Source of the DNA: Pseudomonadota bacterium
GTDB lineage: Bacteria; Desulfobacterota; Binatia; UBA9968
DNA: 64,000 nucleotides
Direction of reading: 5' to 3'
Assembly (NCBI GenBank): GCA_021324155.1
Contig: JAJPJQ010000016.1
Coordinates: forward strand, 1-64,000
A program made the translations under genes and the position numbers. Below the pieces are notes generated by a model. That model was given only the letters and a program-made list of their open reading frames with translations, searched no databases and had not been told where the DNA came from. Below, piece by piece: positions 34,043 to 40,860 of this stretch (its first letter is position 1; every line of letters starts with the position of its first letter).

Positions 34043-35625
34043 GCGCAAAGAAAAAAATTAGCATCATAGAGGCGATTCACGACCGGCGACTGTTCGGCGG
34101 GCTTCCCGCGTTCAAGAGCCTTACCAGTTGGGGCGCTTGGCTTTCGTTCCTGAAAACCCTTTTCGGAATTGAAATGGACGCCGACGAGTTCGAGGCGTTC
34201 AAGAAATGCACAGGGCGAACACAGGCCCCACGAAAGGAATTCGCGGAAGCTTTTCTAATTATTGGCCGACGTGGCGGTAAATCGTTCGTCGCGGCGTTAA
34301 CCGCTGTTTTCGTCGCGGCGTTTTCGAGCTTCGCCGGACATTTGAACGTCGGCGAAGTCGCGACAATTCTAGTCTTAGCCCGCGACCGCGAACAAGCGCG
34401 CGTAGTGTTCCGTTATGCGCGCGGCATAATCGAGGCGGTTCCAGTGTTGCGGCAAATGGTCGTCAACGTCCGGGCCGACGAAATCGAATTAGACAACGGC
34501 GCGGTCCTAGCGGTGAAAACTTCCGACTATAGAGCAGTGCGCGGCGCGACCGTCGCTTGTGCCATTTGCGACGAAATTGCTTTTTGGGACAGCGAAGGCG
34601 TGAACCCGGACAACGCCGTGCTAGCAGCTTTGCGCCCGGCAATGAGCACAATTCCCGGCGCTAAACTGCTTTGCATCTCTACCGGCTACGCGAAGGCCGG
34701 AACCCTTTTTGAAAACTACCGGGATCACTTTGGCCGCGACGATTCCGACGTGCTCGTGTGGCAAGCGGACACCCGCACCATGAACCCGACCATAAGCGAA
34801 AGGCTGATTGAAAAAGAAATCGCCCGCGACCCGGAAGCGGCGCGCGCAGAGTGGGGCGGGCTTTTCCGCGAGGACGTGTCGGCGGCGTTCCCGCTAGAGC
34901 TTTTGGAGAAGTGCATAATCCCCGGGCGTTCTGTTTTACCGTACTCGCCGGACTTCGCCTACAAAGCCTTTAGCGACCCGAGCGGCGGGCGGCGTGACAA
35001 GTGGGCGCAAGCAATCGGCCACTATGACGGAAGGAAGCTCATTATTGACCGCCTCGACTTTTGGAAAAGTCCGCTGGATACGGCGGCAGTGACGGCGGAA
35101 TGCGCAAACATTCTTAAGTCCTATAGGGTCCTCGCGACAACGGGCGACAACTACGCGGGTGCGTGGCCGGTCGGTGAGTTCGCCAAGAATGGAATTGCAT
35201 ACGAGCAGGCGGCGAAACCGAAGTCAGAACTGTACTTGAGCCTGATTCCGCTTTTGTCAGCGGGCGACGTTGAGCTACCCGACAATAAAGAAATGCTGAC
35301 GGAGTTTAGACGACTAGAGCGACGGCGCGGACGTAACGGGAAAGATTCAATCGACCACTTGCCGAGTTTGTTTGATGACGTGGCAAACGCGACGGCTGGT
35401 CTATGCTATTTGCTTTCGAATGAGCGCGGGAACGTCGGGACGTTTTGGTCGGGTGGTGAACGGACGTTTGGCGGGGAGTCTGCCCTTTACGATGACGCCT
35501 TGGTCGTTGACGGCGACAGACGCGGCGGCAGTCGTTCGGCGTGGGACTTCGGCGACGACGACGGCGGGTCGCATACGCGGGAATATTTCACATGGCAAAA
35601 CGGCGGCGGCTGGCGACGTACGTAA
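34039..35625 (+). CDS. terL: Phage terminase large subunit (ATPase-nuclease)
   Basis: A 528-residue packaging motor protein. The variant Walker A is IGRRGGKS (75-82), and Walker B with catalytic acid is CAICDEIAFW (174-183; D178, E179). LLCISTGYAKAGTL is the coupling motif III. The RNase-H-like nuclease half starts near residue 305 with the acidic AFSDPSGGRRDKW strand, and a further acidic site is expected near SLFDDVANAT. Full length for the family (about 500). It starts at GTG 34039, overlapping the previous gene. No portal gene follows, which is unusual. It implies that the element packages its own DNA, perhaps into another phage's capsids. Confidence 0.9.
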   Translation: MSAKKKISIIEAIHDRRLFGGLPAFKSLTSWGAWLSFLKTLFGIEMDADEFEAFKKCTGRTQAPRKEFAEAFLIIGRRGGKSFVAALTAVFVAAFSSFAGHLNVGEVATILVLARDREQARVVFRYARGIIEAVPVLRQMVVNVRADEIELDNGAVLAVKTSDYRAVRGATVACAICDEIAFWDSEGVNPDNAVLAALRPAMSTIPGAKLLCISTGYAKAGTLFENYRDHFGRDDSDVLVWQADTRTMNPTISERLIEKEIARDPEAARAEWGGLFREDVSAAFPLELLEKCIIPGRSVLPYSPDFAYKAFSDPSGGRRDKWAQAIGHYDGRKLIIDRLDFWKSPLDTAAVTAECANILKSYRVLATTGDNYAGAWPVGEFAKNGIAYEQAAKPKSELYLSLIPLLSAGDVELPDNKEMLTEFRRLERRRGRNGKDSIDHLPSLFDDVANATAGLCYLLSNERGNVGTFWSGGERTFGGESALYDDALVVDGDRRGGSRSAWDFGDDDGGSHTREYFTWQNGGGWRRT

Positions 35626-35652
35626 AGGTAAGGGAGAGAAAGAGGCAAGGCG

Positions 35653-36630
35653 ATGACTGAGGATTTTCCGAATCAAGAGGTCTTCCGGGCGGGTCGCTGG
35701 AATAACGATGACTACTCGATTTCCGATTTGGATGCGATTTGCGAGGCGGCGGACAAGGTCGGTTTCCGAATCCCGATCAAGGTCGGCCACAGCGAAACGC
35801 AAGAGCTACCGGCAGCGGGTTTTGTGGAAAACGTTCGGCGGGTCGGCGACAAGTTGGTAGGCGATTTCAAAAATGTGCCGCGCAAAATCGCCGAGCTAAT
35901 CAAGCAGGGCGGATTTCTTTCCAAGTCCGCCGAAATTTATTGGAACTGGCAGCACGGCGCAACCGGGAAAATGTTCCCACGGGTTTTAAAAGCCGTGGCG
36001 ATTTTAGGGCAGTCAATCCCCGCTGTGTCGGGCTTGAATGACCTAGCCGGGCTCTACGACGAACGCGGGAATATTTTTCGACGTTACGAAATTAGAGAGG
36101 AGACAGAAAATATGCAGTACCTAAGTGCAAGTGACGAACTTAATAAAAAAGCGTGCGCCCACATGGACGCGACGGGCCTCGCGTATTCTAACGCGCTTAA
36201 GCACATCGCGCACGAGGAGCCGGAATTGTTCTACCGCTACGAGCGCGAACAGTCCGGGCGGGTTTATTGGGATTCGGCTTTTGGGCCGGTCGAAACGAAT
36301 CAGACCGGCGCGAGCGCTAAAAATTCTCTTGGTAGAATTCTAAGCGGTGTCCAAAAAACTCCGGGCGGGGTTTTCGACAGCGCGGACTTTGTGGCGAGCT
36401 TCGAGCGTAACCGTGCGACCGTCGAGGCGGCTGGCGCTGAAACCCTAACTCGCTTGCGGACTCAGTGGATTAAAAACAACGGCGTACCCGGACAAGAGTC
36501 GTTATGGCGCGGCACGGCGACTAAGGCGGTCTTGACTCAGCACCCCGAGCTTTCGAGCTTACTGAACGGCGGCGCAATTACACCGGAAGTGATCGCTACC
36601 ATCATGGGCCGCGAAATTTCGGTCGAGTAG
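35653..36630 (+). CDS. Putative phage prohead protease/scaffold (Mu gpI-like)
   Basis: A 325-residue protein. The N-terminal half (about 1-150) has IPIKVGHSETQELPAAGFVENVRRVGDKLVGDFKNVP and then FLSKSAEIYWNW, resembling Mu-type protease/scaffold proteins, in which a GH..PA.G pattern and a following KSAEI segment are common. The C-terminal half is helical and Ala/Glu-rich with a repeat-like TLTRLRTQWIKNNG, as in scaffold regions. It lies 27 bases after TerL. The protease assignment rests on pattern memory and genome order. Catalytic residues are not certain. The expected capsid gene downstream is missing; a structured non-coding stretch sits there instead. Confidence 0.55.
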   Translation: MTEDFPNQEVFRAGRWNNDDYSISDLDAICEAADKVGFRIPIKVGHSETQELPAAGFVENVRRVGDKLVGDFKNVPRKIAELIKQGGFLSKSAEIYWNWQHGATGKMFPRVLKAVAILGQSIPAVSGLNDLAGLYDERGNIFRRYEIREETENMQYLSASDELNKKACAHMDATGLAYSNALKHIAHEEPELFYRYEREQSGRVYWDSAFGPVETNQTGASAKNSLGRILSGVQKTPGGVFDSADFVASFERNRATVEAAGAETLTRLRTQWIKNNGVPGQESLWRGTATKAVLTQHPELSSLLNGGAITPEVIATIMGREISVE

Positions 36631-36639
36631 TTTTAACAG

Positions 36640-36846
36640 TTTCGGCGGCGCGTCCAAATTAGGCCCTGGACGCCTTAGGTCGGTGCGGACCCGCCGAAAA
36701 TAGTTTCGGGCGGCGCGCACGGCCTGCGCTCGCGTTACCGTTAGCAGCGGGACGACGCCCGAAAAGAAACCCCGAGCCCGCGCCCGTTTCGCGGCGGGAA
36801 ACCTCCCTCGGTTGCATTGTGGCGACCGAGCTGCGGGCCGGGGAAA
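36640..36846 (+). ncRNA. Candidate structured RNA with three multi-branched domains
   Basis: A 240-base gene-free interval. Domain 1: TTTCGGCGG (36640) pairs perfectly with CCGCCGAAA (36691), enclosing GCGTCC/GGACGC (36650/36668). Domain 2: TTTCGGGCG (36704) pairs with CGCCCGAAA (36756), enclosing GCGC/GCGC and CCG/CGG hairpins. Domain 3: CCCCG-GCCCGC (36770-36781, one bulged A) pairs with GCGGGC-CGGGG (36833-36843), enclosing CCCG/CGGG and CTCGGT/ACCGAG (36807/36825). Domains 1 and 2 share 5' sequence (TTTCGG..GGCGCG), so they look like a duplication. Stops occur in all plus-strand frames. It may be a separate RNA or a leader of the gene at 36871. Confidence 0.6.
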
Positions 36847-36870
36847 CTTTCTCAGTGAAAGGAAAGCAGC

Positions 36871-37203
36871 ATGGCAACAAATTTTATTCAGGGGCATAGC
36901 AGGCGGGTTTTGTTTTCGAATACCGCGTTGACGGTTCCCGGTTCTACGGGTCTAGGAGCCTACGACGTTAAAGCCTACTCGCGCTTTACTGGACTGTTTA
37001 GCGTTGTTGGTTCGCTGACGTTTCTTTACCGCCTAGGTGTGAACTCGGGAACCTACCAAGTCTCTAGCTCGTTCGTCGTTAACAGCGGCGGCAGCGCCTT
37101 TGACGTGCTTAACGTCGGCGGCAACGTCGCGGACTTCAGCTTTTCAGCGGCGAACAGTCAATCAAACGTTGTGGCCCACGTTTTGGGCGAGCCGCTACGA
37201 TGA
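36871..37203 (+). CDS. Small beta-rich virion-like hypothetical protein
   Basis: A 110-residue protein with a GAAAGGA site before ATG 36871. The sequence is Ser/Val/Gly-rich and beta-strand-like (RRVLFSNTALTVPGSTGLGAY, FLYRLGVNSGTYQVSSSFVV), without charged helices, as in phage decoration or head-tail proteins. It overlaps the next gene by four bases. It follows the structured RNA candidate directly, so its translation could be controlled by it. Family not recognised. Confidence 0.55.
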   Translation: MATNFIQGHSRRVLFSNTALTVPGSTGLGAYDVKAYSRFTGLFSVVGSLTFLYRLGVNSGTYQVSSSFVVNSGGSAFDVLNVGGNVADFSFSAANSQSNVVAHVLGEPLR

Positions 37204-37883
37204 GCATCGCACTAATAGGGACGACTGCGTATCACGTCGTAGCCGTAGCCGACCGGCGCGCAATGGTTATGGGGCCGGACGGTGAAAGCAAAATTCAAGG
37301 CGAGGATTGCACGAAGATAAAACCCGTGAGCAGCTTTGTCGGCGTCGGCGTCGTAGGCTTCGGCGGTATTGATAATATCGCCGAGACCGTACCGGATGGA
37401 CTACGAACGGAATTTCGAGAGGACAGAATCAAGCAATGGGCCGAAAACGTGCGGCGGTTATACAGCAGCGGCGGGAAGCTCTGGCCGGAGTTCTACTGGT
37501 ATTCAAGGCACGTCAAGCCGACCGCGTATCTGTTCGGTATCGACCGATACGCTAAACCGGGCATCGCTATAGTAGCGGCGCAAAATGACTTTACGCCGGA
37601 AGTCTCCCGCGCTTTTTTTCTCACGATGAACGAACCGGCAGGAATGTTGCCGGGGCGCGAGTTGGTTTCGTATCTAACACCGGGGAAAACCGTTCTCGAA
37701 GGTTGGCGCGGACCCGACGATGAAAAGCGCGCCGTACGAGATTTGACGCGCGCCCTATTGGGAATAGCGGCTGATATTCATGCGGACGGCGTTGAATCGG
37801 TCGGCGGTGATTTCGACATAATCACTATTGGAACCGGGGGTTATAACGTGCGCCGGTTTTTGAAAAAGGCTAAAGCGGCATGA
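37200..37883 (+). CDS. Putative Ntn-hydrolase (proteasome-beta/HslV-like) phage protein
   Basis: A 227-residue protein beginning MSIALIG-TTAYHVVAVADRRA. The Gly-Thr-Thr junction, the VAVADRRA strand and the later TKIKPV followed by VGVGVVGFGG mimic the start of proteasome beta subunits. There Gly(-1)/Thr1 is the self-cleavage site, Asp17 and Lys33 are catalytic and a GxxG turn follows. Here the presumed nucleophile is T8 and the Asp is D18, a shorter T-to-D distance than in proteasomes. The Lys could be K39. Middle and C-terminal parts are not obviously proteasomal. Its role in the element (virion maturation or tail processing) is inference; an inactive Ntn-fold protein is possible. Confidence 0.45.
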   Translation: MSIALIGTTAYHVVAVADRRAMVMGPDGESKIQGEDCTKIKPVSSFVGVGVVGFGGIDNIAETVPDGLRTEFREDRIKQWAENVRRLYSSGGKLWPEFYWYSRHVKPTAYLFGIDRYAKPGIAIVAAQNDFTPEVSRAFFLTMNEPAGMLPGRELVSYLTPGKTVLEGWRGPDDEKRAVRDLTRALLGIAADIHADGVESVGGDFDIITIGTGGYNVRRFLKKAKAA

Positions 37884-38575
37884 GCACGTCAGTACGCCCG
37901 ATAGACCTCGTCATAACTCCGACCTCATGCGCAGATTTATGGGGTCACATCGTCTACAGGAACACGGTTAATTGCTTCACGTCGGCGACAACAATCGGCT
38001 TTACAGCCGGAACGACGTTCAAAGATACAAACGTTACGTATGCGACTACGTATTTCTATTGGGTCGCGCCCGTCGACTTTAGTTTCAACGTCGGAAGCTG
38101 GACGGGTCCGGCGACAGGAGTCGCGAGCCACGTAGTCACGACCGACATTTCGTGCGGTGCCGTAAGTGGCGTCGTGACCTTCGCGAATGTCGGCAACATA
38201 AAAATTTCCGGCTTCGTTAGCGCCGACACGATAGGCTTTGTCACAATCACAACGCAGGGCGGGCCGGTTCTGGTAGTCGGCGGCTTCGATGCAGAGGATG
38301 AATTCTCTAATAAGCCGTTTGATGCTTTCGGCGGGATAGACCGCGACGCGATGGGTAACAACTTAGTTACAAGGCACGCGTTCATTGGCTTAAATAACGC
38401 GCAATTCAACAACACGACCGTCCAGCATTTTGAATTGAGCTACATTGACCCTAGTCCTAGCAGCGGGTCACACACATACTACCTGACCGGGACGGCGAAC
38501 GGCGGCGCGACTACCGGCAGCAATTCCTTGAACATCAAGAACCGAAATATTCAGGCGGTAGAGCTAAAGCGATAG
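37880..38575 (+). CDS. Putative tail-fibre/receptor-binding-like protein
   Basis: A 231-residue protein overlapping the previous gene by four bases. Residues 1-95 resemble a fibronectin-III-like domain (YRNTVNCFTSATTIGFTAG, DTNVTYATTYFYWVAPVDFSFN). The rest is Thr/Gly/Ser-rich and beta-like (FVSADTIGFVTITTQGG, SSGSHTYYLTGTANGG). This composition is typical of phage host-recognition or tail tip proteins. No specific family is recognised. It lies in the virion-like block after TerL. Confidence 0.5.
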   Translation: MSTSVRPIDLVITPTSCADLWGHIVYRNTVNCFTSATTIGFTAGTTFKDTNVTYATTYFYWVAPVDFSFNVGSWTGPATGVASHVVTTDISCGAVSGVVTFANVGNIKISGFVSADTIGFVTITTQGGPVLVVGGFDAEDEFSNKPFDAFGGIDRDAMGNNLVTRHAFIGLNNAQFNNTTVQHFELSYIDPSPSSGSHTYYLTGTANGGATTGSNSLNIKNRNIQAVELKR

Positions 38576-38584
38576 GAGGCGTGA

Positions 38585-38809
38585 ATGCCGAGCATCATAG
38601 TCTTTCATCCCGACACCGGCGAGATCATCGGGCGTATCAGCGTAAGCGACCCCGCGCAGCTTGCGAACTACCCGAATCACATCGAGCTTGACGCCGAGGA
38701 TTTTCAGTCGAAGCCGGAACTATGGGCCGAAGTTCACCCGCAACGGCGCGAGCTACACCCGAAGCATGGACACGCCGACCCGACGACAAAGCGGCGGCAG
38801 CGGCCTTAG
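38585..38809 (+). CDS. Small hypothetical phage protein
   Basis: A 74-residue protein with AGGAGG immediately upstream. The first part IIVFHPDTGEIIGRISVSDPAQL resembles short beta-hairpin proteins found after tail genes in many prophages; the tail is basic (RRELHPKHGHADPTTKRRQR). Last gene of the virion-like block. Function unknown. Confidence 0.5.
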   Translation: MPSIIVFHPDTGEIIGRISVSDPAQLANYPNHIELDAEDFQSKPELWAEVHPQRRELHPKHGHADPTTKRRQRP

Positions 38810-39000
38810 CTTATTTCGTGGCAGGTTTTTACCAGGACCGGCGTATAGTACCGGCCTTGATATGCGATGGCGTAAAGCGCGCTAAGCTGGCGTAAGCAGT
38901 CGGCCTCGGCTTTATGTCCGCCTAGGACAACATCGGGAGCGCCGACAAGTGGCGCCCTAACGATGAACCACCATAGGTAGACGGCTAAGAGTCTTTTCAT
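38806..39000 (-). CDS. Possible small membrane or secreted protein, leaderless
   Basis: A 64-residue frame on the minus strand starting MKRLLAVYLWWFIVRAPLVG, which looks like a signal peptide or one membrane helix, followed by a soluble tail with two Cys. A promoter-like pair (39037-39008) would begin transcription at about the start codon, so translation would be leaderless. No ribosome-binding site or family match. It sits opposite the main transcription direction of the element, as lysogenic-expressed genes often do. Confidence 0.35.
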   Translation of the reverse strand: MKRLLAVYLWWFIVRAPLVGAPDVVLGGHKAEADCLRQLSALYAIAYQGRYYTPVLVKTCHEIS

Positions 39001-39007
39001 TTGGCGA

Positions 39008-39037
39008 CATATACCACGGTTAATAGCAGAACGTAAA
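39008..39037 (-). promoter_or_regulatory. Outward promoter 1 with shared 33-bp motif
   Basis: On the minus strand TTTACG and TATATG are 18 bases apart. The full 33-base segment 39037-39005 matches 25 of 33 bases of plus-strand 39359-39391, including the identical core AACCGTGGTAT, which overlaps the -10. This suggests common control of two outward promoters. Confidence 0.45.
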
Positions 39038-39117
39038 CCGCCACCCGCATAATTAACAGTCCCAATAATTATTGACGCCGCTTTCCCGCGACCTCCACGT
39101 TTGCTATTGTCGGCCCC

Positions 39118-39351
39118 ATGAAGCGACGGCGGCAAAGGTTCTACTCGATCTCCGAAGCGGCCAAGGCGTTAGGCACTACTCGGCCCGCCGTTCACAAGGC
39201 CATTAAGCAAGGGCGGCTAGACGCCGAGCGCGGAACGTTCGAAGTCGAGCGGGTAGTTAAGACCAAAGTGCGCGGCTGGCGCATTTCGGCGGCGGCGCTC
39301 AAGGCTTACCGGGTAAGTGAAGCCCACCAGGACGCCGGGAAAAAAAACTGA
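39118..39351 (+). CDS. Small helix-turn-helix DNA-binding protein
   Basis: A 77-residue protein whose residues 8-40 (FYSISEAAKALGTTRPAVHKAIKQGRLDAE) form a MerR/excisionase-type HTH, followed by a VVKTKVRGWRISAAALKAY wing. It lies between two outward-facing promoters that share a 33-base motif, so it is a good candidate for their regulator. No clear Shine-Dalgarno sequence is seen. Confidence 0.72.
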   Translation: MKRRRQRFYSISEAAKALGTTRPAVHKAIKQGRLDAERGTFEVERVVKTKVRGWRISAAALKAYRVSEAHQDAGKKN

Positions 39352-39358
39352 CTGACGG

Positions 39359-39388
39359 TTGATGGACTGTTATAAACCGTGGTATGGG
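39359..39388 (+). promoter_or_regulatory. Outward promoter 2 with shared 33-bp motif
   Basis: TTGATG (39359-39364) and TATGGG (39383-39388) are separated by 18 bases, upstream of the AGGAGG and ATG of the 39410 gene. The -10 region contains the AACCGTGGTAT core shared with promoter 1 at 39008-39037, in inverted orientation. Confidence 0.45.
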
Positions 39389-39409
39389 TCGGCCTAGGAG
39401 GTTTGGCCC

Positions 39410-39604
39410 ATGCTCATACACGCCGAAGGCACAAACCGGGGAGACGCTCCGGTCAGGCTCTACCACATAGACCCCACTACCGGCAGCATATTTATAGGTG
39501 ACAGCAAGGCCCGCGTCATGGTGACGCCGAGCGAAGCGCGCAAGCTAGTCGAGCTACTAACCGCCGAACTCAACCGCAACGGGGTGAACCATGAAAACAG
39601 TTAG
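39410..39604 (+). CDS. Small hypothetical protein
   Basis: A 64-residue protein with a strong AGGAGG site before ATG 39410. Sequence LYHIDPTTGSIFIGDSKARV then PSEARKLVELLTAELN suggests a beta-hairpin plus helix. It overlaps the next gene by 14 bases. First gene of the early rightward run 39410-41977. No family recognised. Confidence 0.55.
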   Translation: MLIHAEGTNRGDAPVRLYHIDPTTGSIFIGDSKARVMVTPSEARKLVELLTAELNRNGVNHENS

Positions 39605-39836
39605 AACACGGCGTCAGCCCAAGCTCCGTAACGTCCGCGTCTGGGCCGAGACTGACGGCCTAAAATACTGCGTTGCCGACCGGGTCCTGCGCGACGGTTC
39701 CACGGTACAATTCAACTATGTCGAGCCGGTGAAGCGCCCTGGACGGCCCCGCGAGCGCACACATAGAAAAACTAATGTGCGCAGGAAAAAACGCGCACAA
39801 TTGCCCGTAGCGCCACGATCTCGGCCCGGCCCTTAA
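39591..39836 (+). CDS. Small basic hypothetical protein
   Basis: An 81-residue Arg/Lys-rich protein (RTRRQPKLRNVRVWAETDGL ... RPGRPRERTHRKTNVRRKKR). It starts within the end of the 39410 gene, so it is probably translationally coupled. Nucleic-acid binding is plausible from charge alone. A run of ten C residues (39845-39854) follows the gene. Confidence 0.45.
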   Translation: MKTVRTRRQPKLRNVRVWAETDGLKYCVADRVLRDGSTVQFNYVEPVKRPGRPRERTHRKTNVRRKKRAQLPVAPRSRPGP

Positions 39837-39883
39837 TCTGAGTACCCCCCCCCCGTTTTTCTGTAAAAAGTCAGCCTTGGACC

Positions 39884-39913
39884 TTGACTCGACGTATGCG
39901 AGTCCTCTAGTAT
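39884..39913 (+). promoter_or_regulatory. Promoter with overlapping operator of the RHH gene
   Basis: TTGACT (39884-39889) and TAGTAT (39908-39913), 18-base spacer, make a strong promoter. GACTCG/CGAGTC, a perfect inverted repeat with a 7-base spacer (39886-39904), fills the spacer. GTAT/ATAC and AGTA/TACT repeats follow (39910-39929). This is the expected layout for autorepression by the ribbon-helix-helix protein at 39950. Confidence 0.6.
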
Positions 39914-39949
39914 GAACGTACTAATATACGGGTGGGGGGTGAATATCCA

Positions 39950-40150
39950 ATGATGGTAACGACGACAATCAGCCTAGAAGAGGCGACCATGAAGTCGCTA
40001 AAGCATTTCGCGGTCGAACGCGGGACCAATGTCCGCGTTCTTATCCGCGAAGCAGTCGAGGAGTTTGTCCGGGAGAATATTGGCCGCAAGCTGACCGGCG
40101 GCAGCTACGCAACGCCGAAGGTGAAAAAGAAAACCGAGGTGAAACAGTGA
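39950..40150 (+). CDS. Ribbon-helix-helix (CopG/Arc-like) regulator
   Basis: A 66-residue protein from ATG 39950. TTTISLEEATMKSLKHFAVE then TNVRVLIREAVEEFVREN gives one beta strand and two helices, the RHH dimer fold that inserts a beta-sheet into the major groove. The C-terminal tail is Lys-rich. A GTG six codons upstream is possible. It is preceded by a strong promoter overlapped by inverted repeats, consistent with autoregulation of the integration genes downstream. Confidence 0.72.
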   Translation: MMVTTTISLEEATMKSLKHFAVERGTNVRVLIREAVEEFVRENIGRKLTGGSYATPKVKKKTEVKQ

Positions 40151-40500
40151 AGCACAAAACAGCGAAACCGAACGTTCAAAAAGCAATGTGGCGGCTGACG
40201 GGTGAGCCGACCGTATTGTCGCGACGGCTAGCGTTGCAGCGCATCGCGAAGATTATGCACGACGAGCCTAAAAAGCGTTGGGGCTATAAGCGCCGGGGGT
40301 ACAAATTCAGTAGGCACCCTCACGCAGAGGCGATTGTCTACTATCTCGGCGTCGGCCTCTGCTACAAGCCGATGGGATTTAGAGACACCCGAACGGGGAA
40401 GCTCGCGAGAAGGCGGCTACGTCGTCGCATTGACAACCACTATTTAGAACGGTTCGCGCGCAAAGTCGGCGCGTTGAAAGAGTGGGAAAAATTAGCGTAG
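40147..40500 (+). CDS. Hypothetical basic protein
   Basis: A 117-residue protein from GTG 40147, overlapping the RHH gene by four bases. Very basic, with KKRWGYKRRGYKFSRHPHAE in the centre and LARRRLRRRIDNHYLERFAR near the end. No signal or membrane helix. Probably cotranscribed with the RHH regulator. No family recognised; DNA or RNA binding is possible from charge. Confidence 0.5.
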   Translation: MKHKTAKPNVQKAMWRLTGEPTVLSRRLALQRIAKIMHDEPKKRWGYKRRGYKFSRHPHAEAIVYYLGVGLCYKPMGFRDTRTGKLARRRLRRRIDNHYLERFARKVGALKEWEKLA

Positions 40501-40569
40501 GCGGTGACGCCGAATAGCGTATTTCACAACGAGAACAAAAAGTGGACGGGAAGGGTAGCGTTGTGAATC

Positions 40570-40860
40570 GTGAAAATTCTTGGCGATGACTTACGAGCCG
40601 AAATCAAAGCGTTGGTCGTTGAAGCAGTCCGCGAAGTGCTGGCGGAAAATGAAAAGCGGCCCGAGCGGAAAGACTATATGACGGCTAAAGAACTAGCGGC
40701 AGAATTCGGGCTCAAGCGAACCTGGTTCGAGGCGTTGGGCCGGGCCGGTGAAATTCCGCGATGCAAGCCGGGACGGTACGTACTGTTTAAGCGTGAAGAT
40801 GTGGCGCGGTACCTGGAAAAAAACATGGAGGGTGGGCAAAATGGCAATAAACAAAACTGA
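40570..40860 (+). CDS. Excisionase-like helix-turn-helix protein
   Basis: A 96-residue protein from GTG 40570. Residues 36-75 (DYMTAKELAAEFGLKRTWFE ... GRYVLFKREDVARYL) are a standard HTH-17/excisionase domain: wHTH with recognition helix and beta-wing ending in the DVxxYL motif. Its end overlaps the integrase start by 20 bases. That coupling makes it the likely recombination directionality factor (Xis). Confidence 0.78.
   Translation: MKILGDDLRAEIKALVVEAVREVLAENEKRPERKDYMTAKELAAEFGLKRTWFEALGRAGEIPRCKPGRYVLFKREDVARYLEKNMEGGQNGNKQN

Noticed and set aside
39845-39854. Ten consecutive C residues as a possible phase-variable tract
   Set aside because: It lies after the stop of 39836 and 30 bases before the next promoter, not within a gene or a -35/-10 spacer. 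It may also be an assembly artefact.
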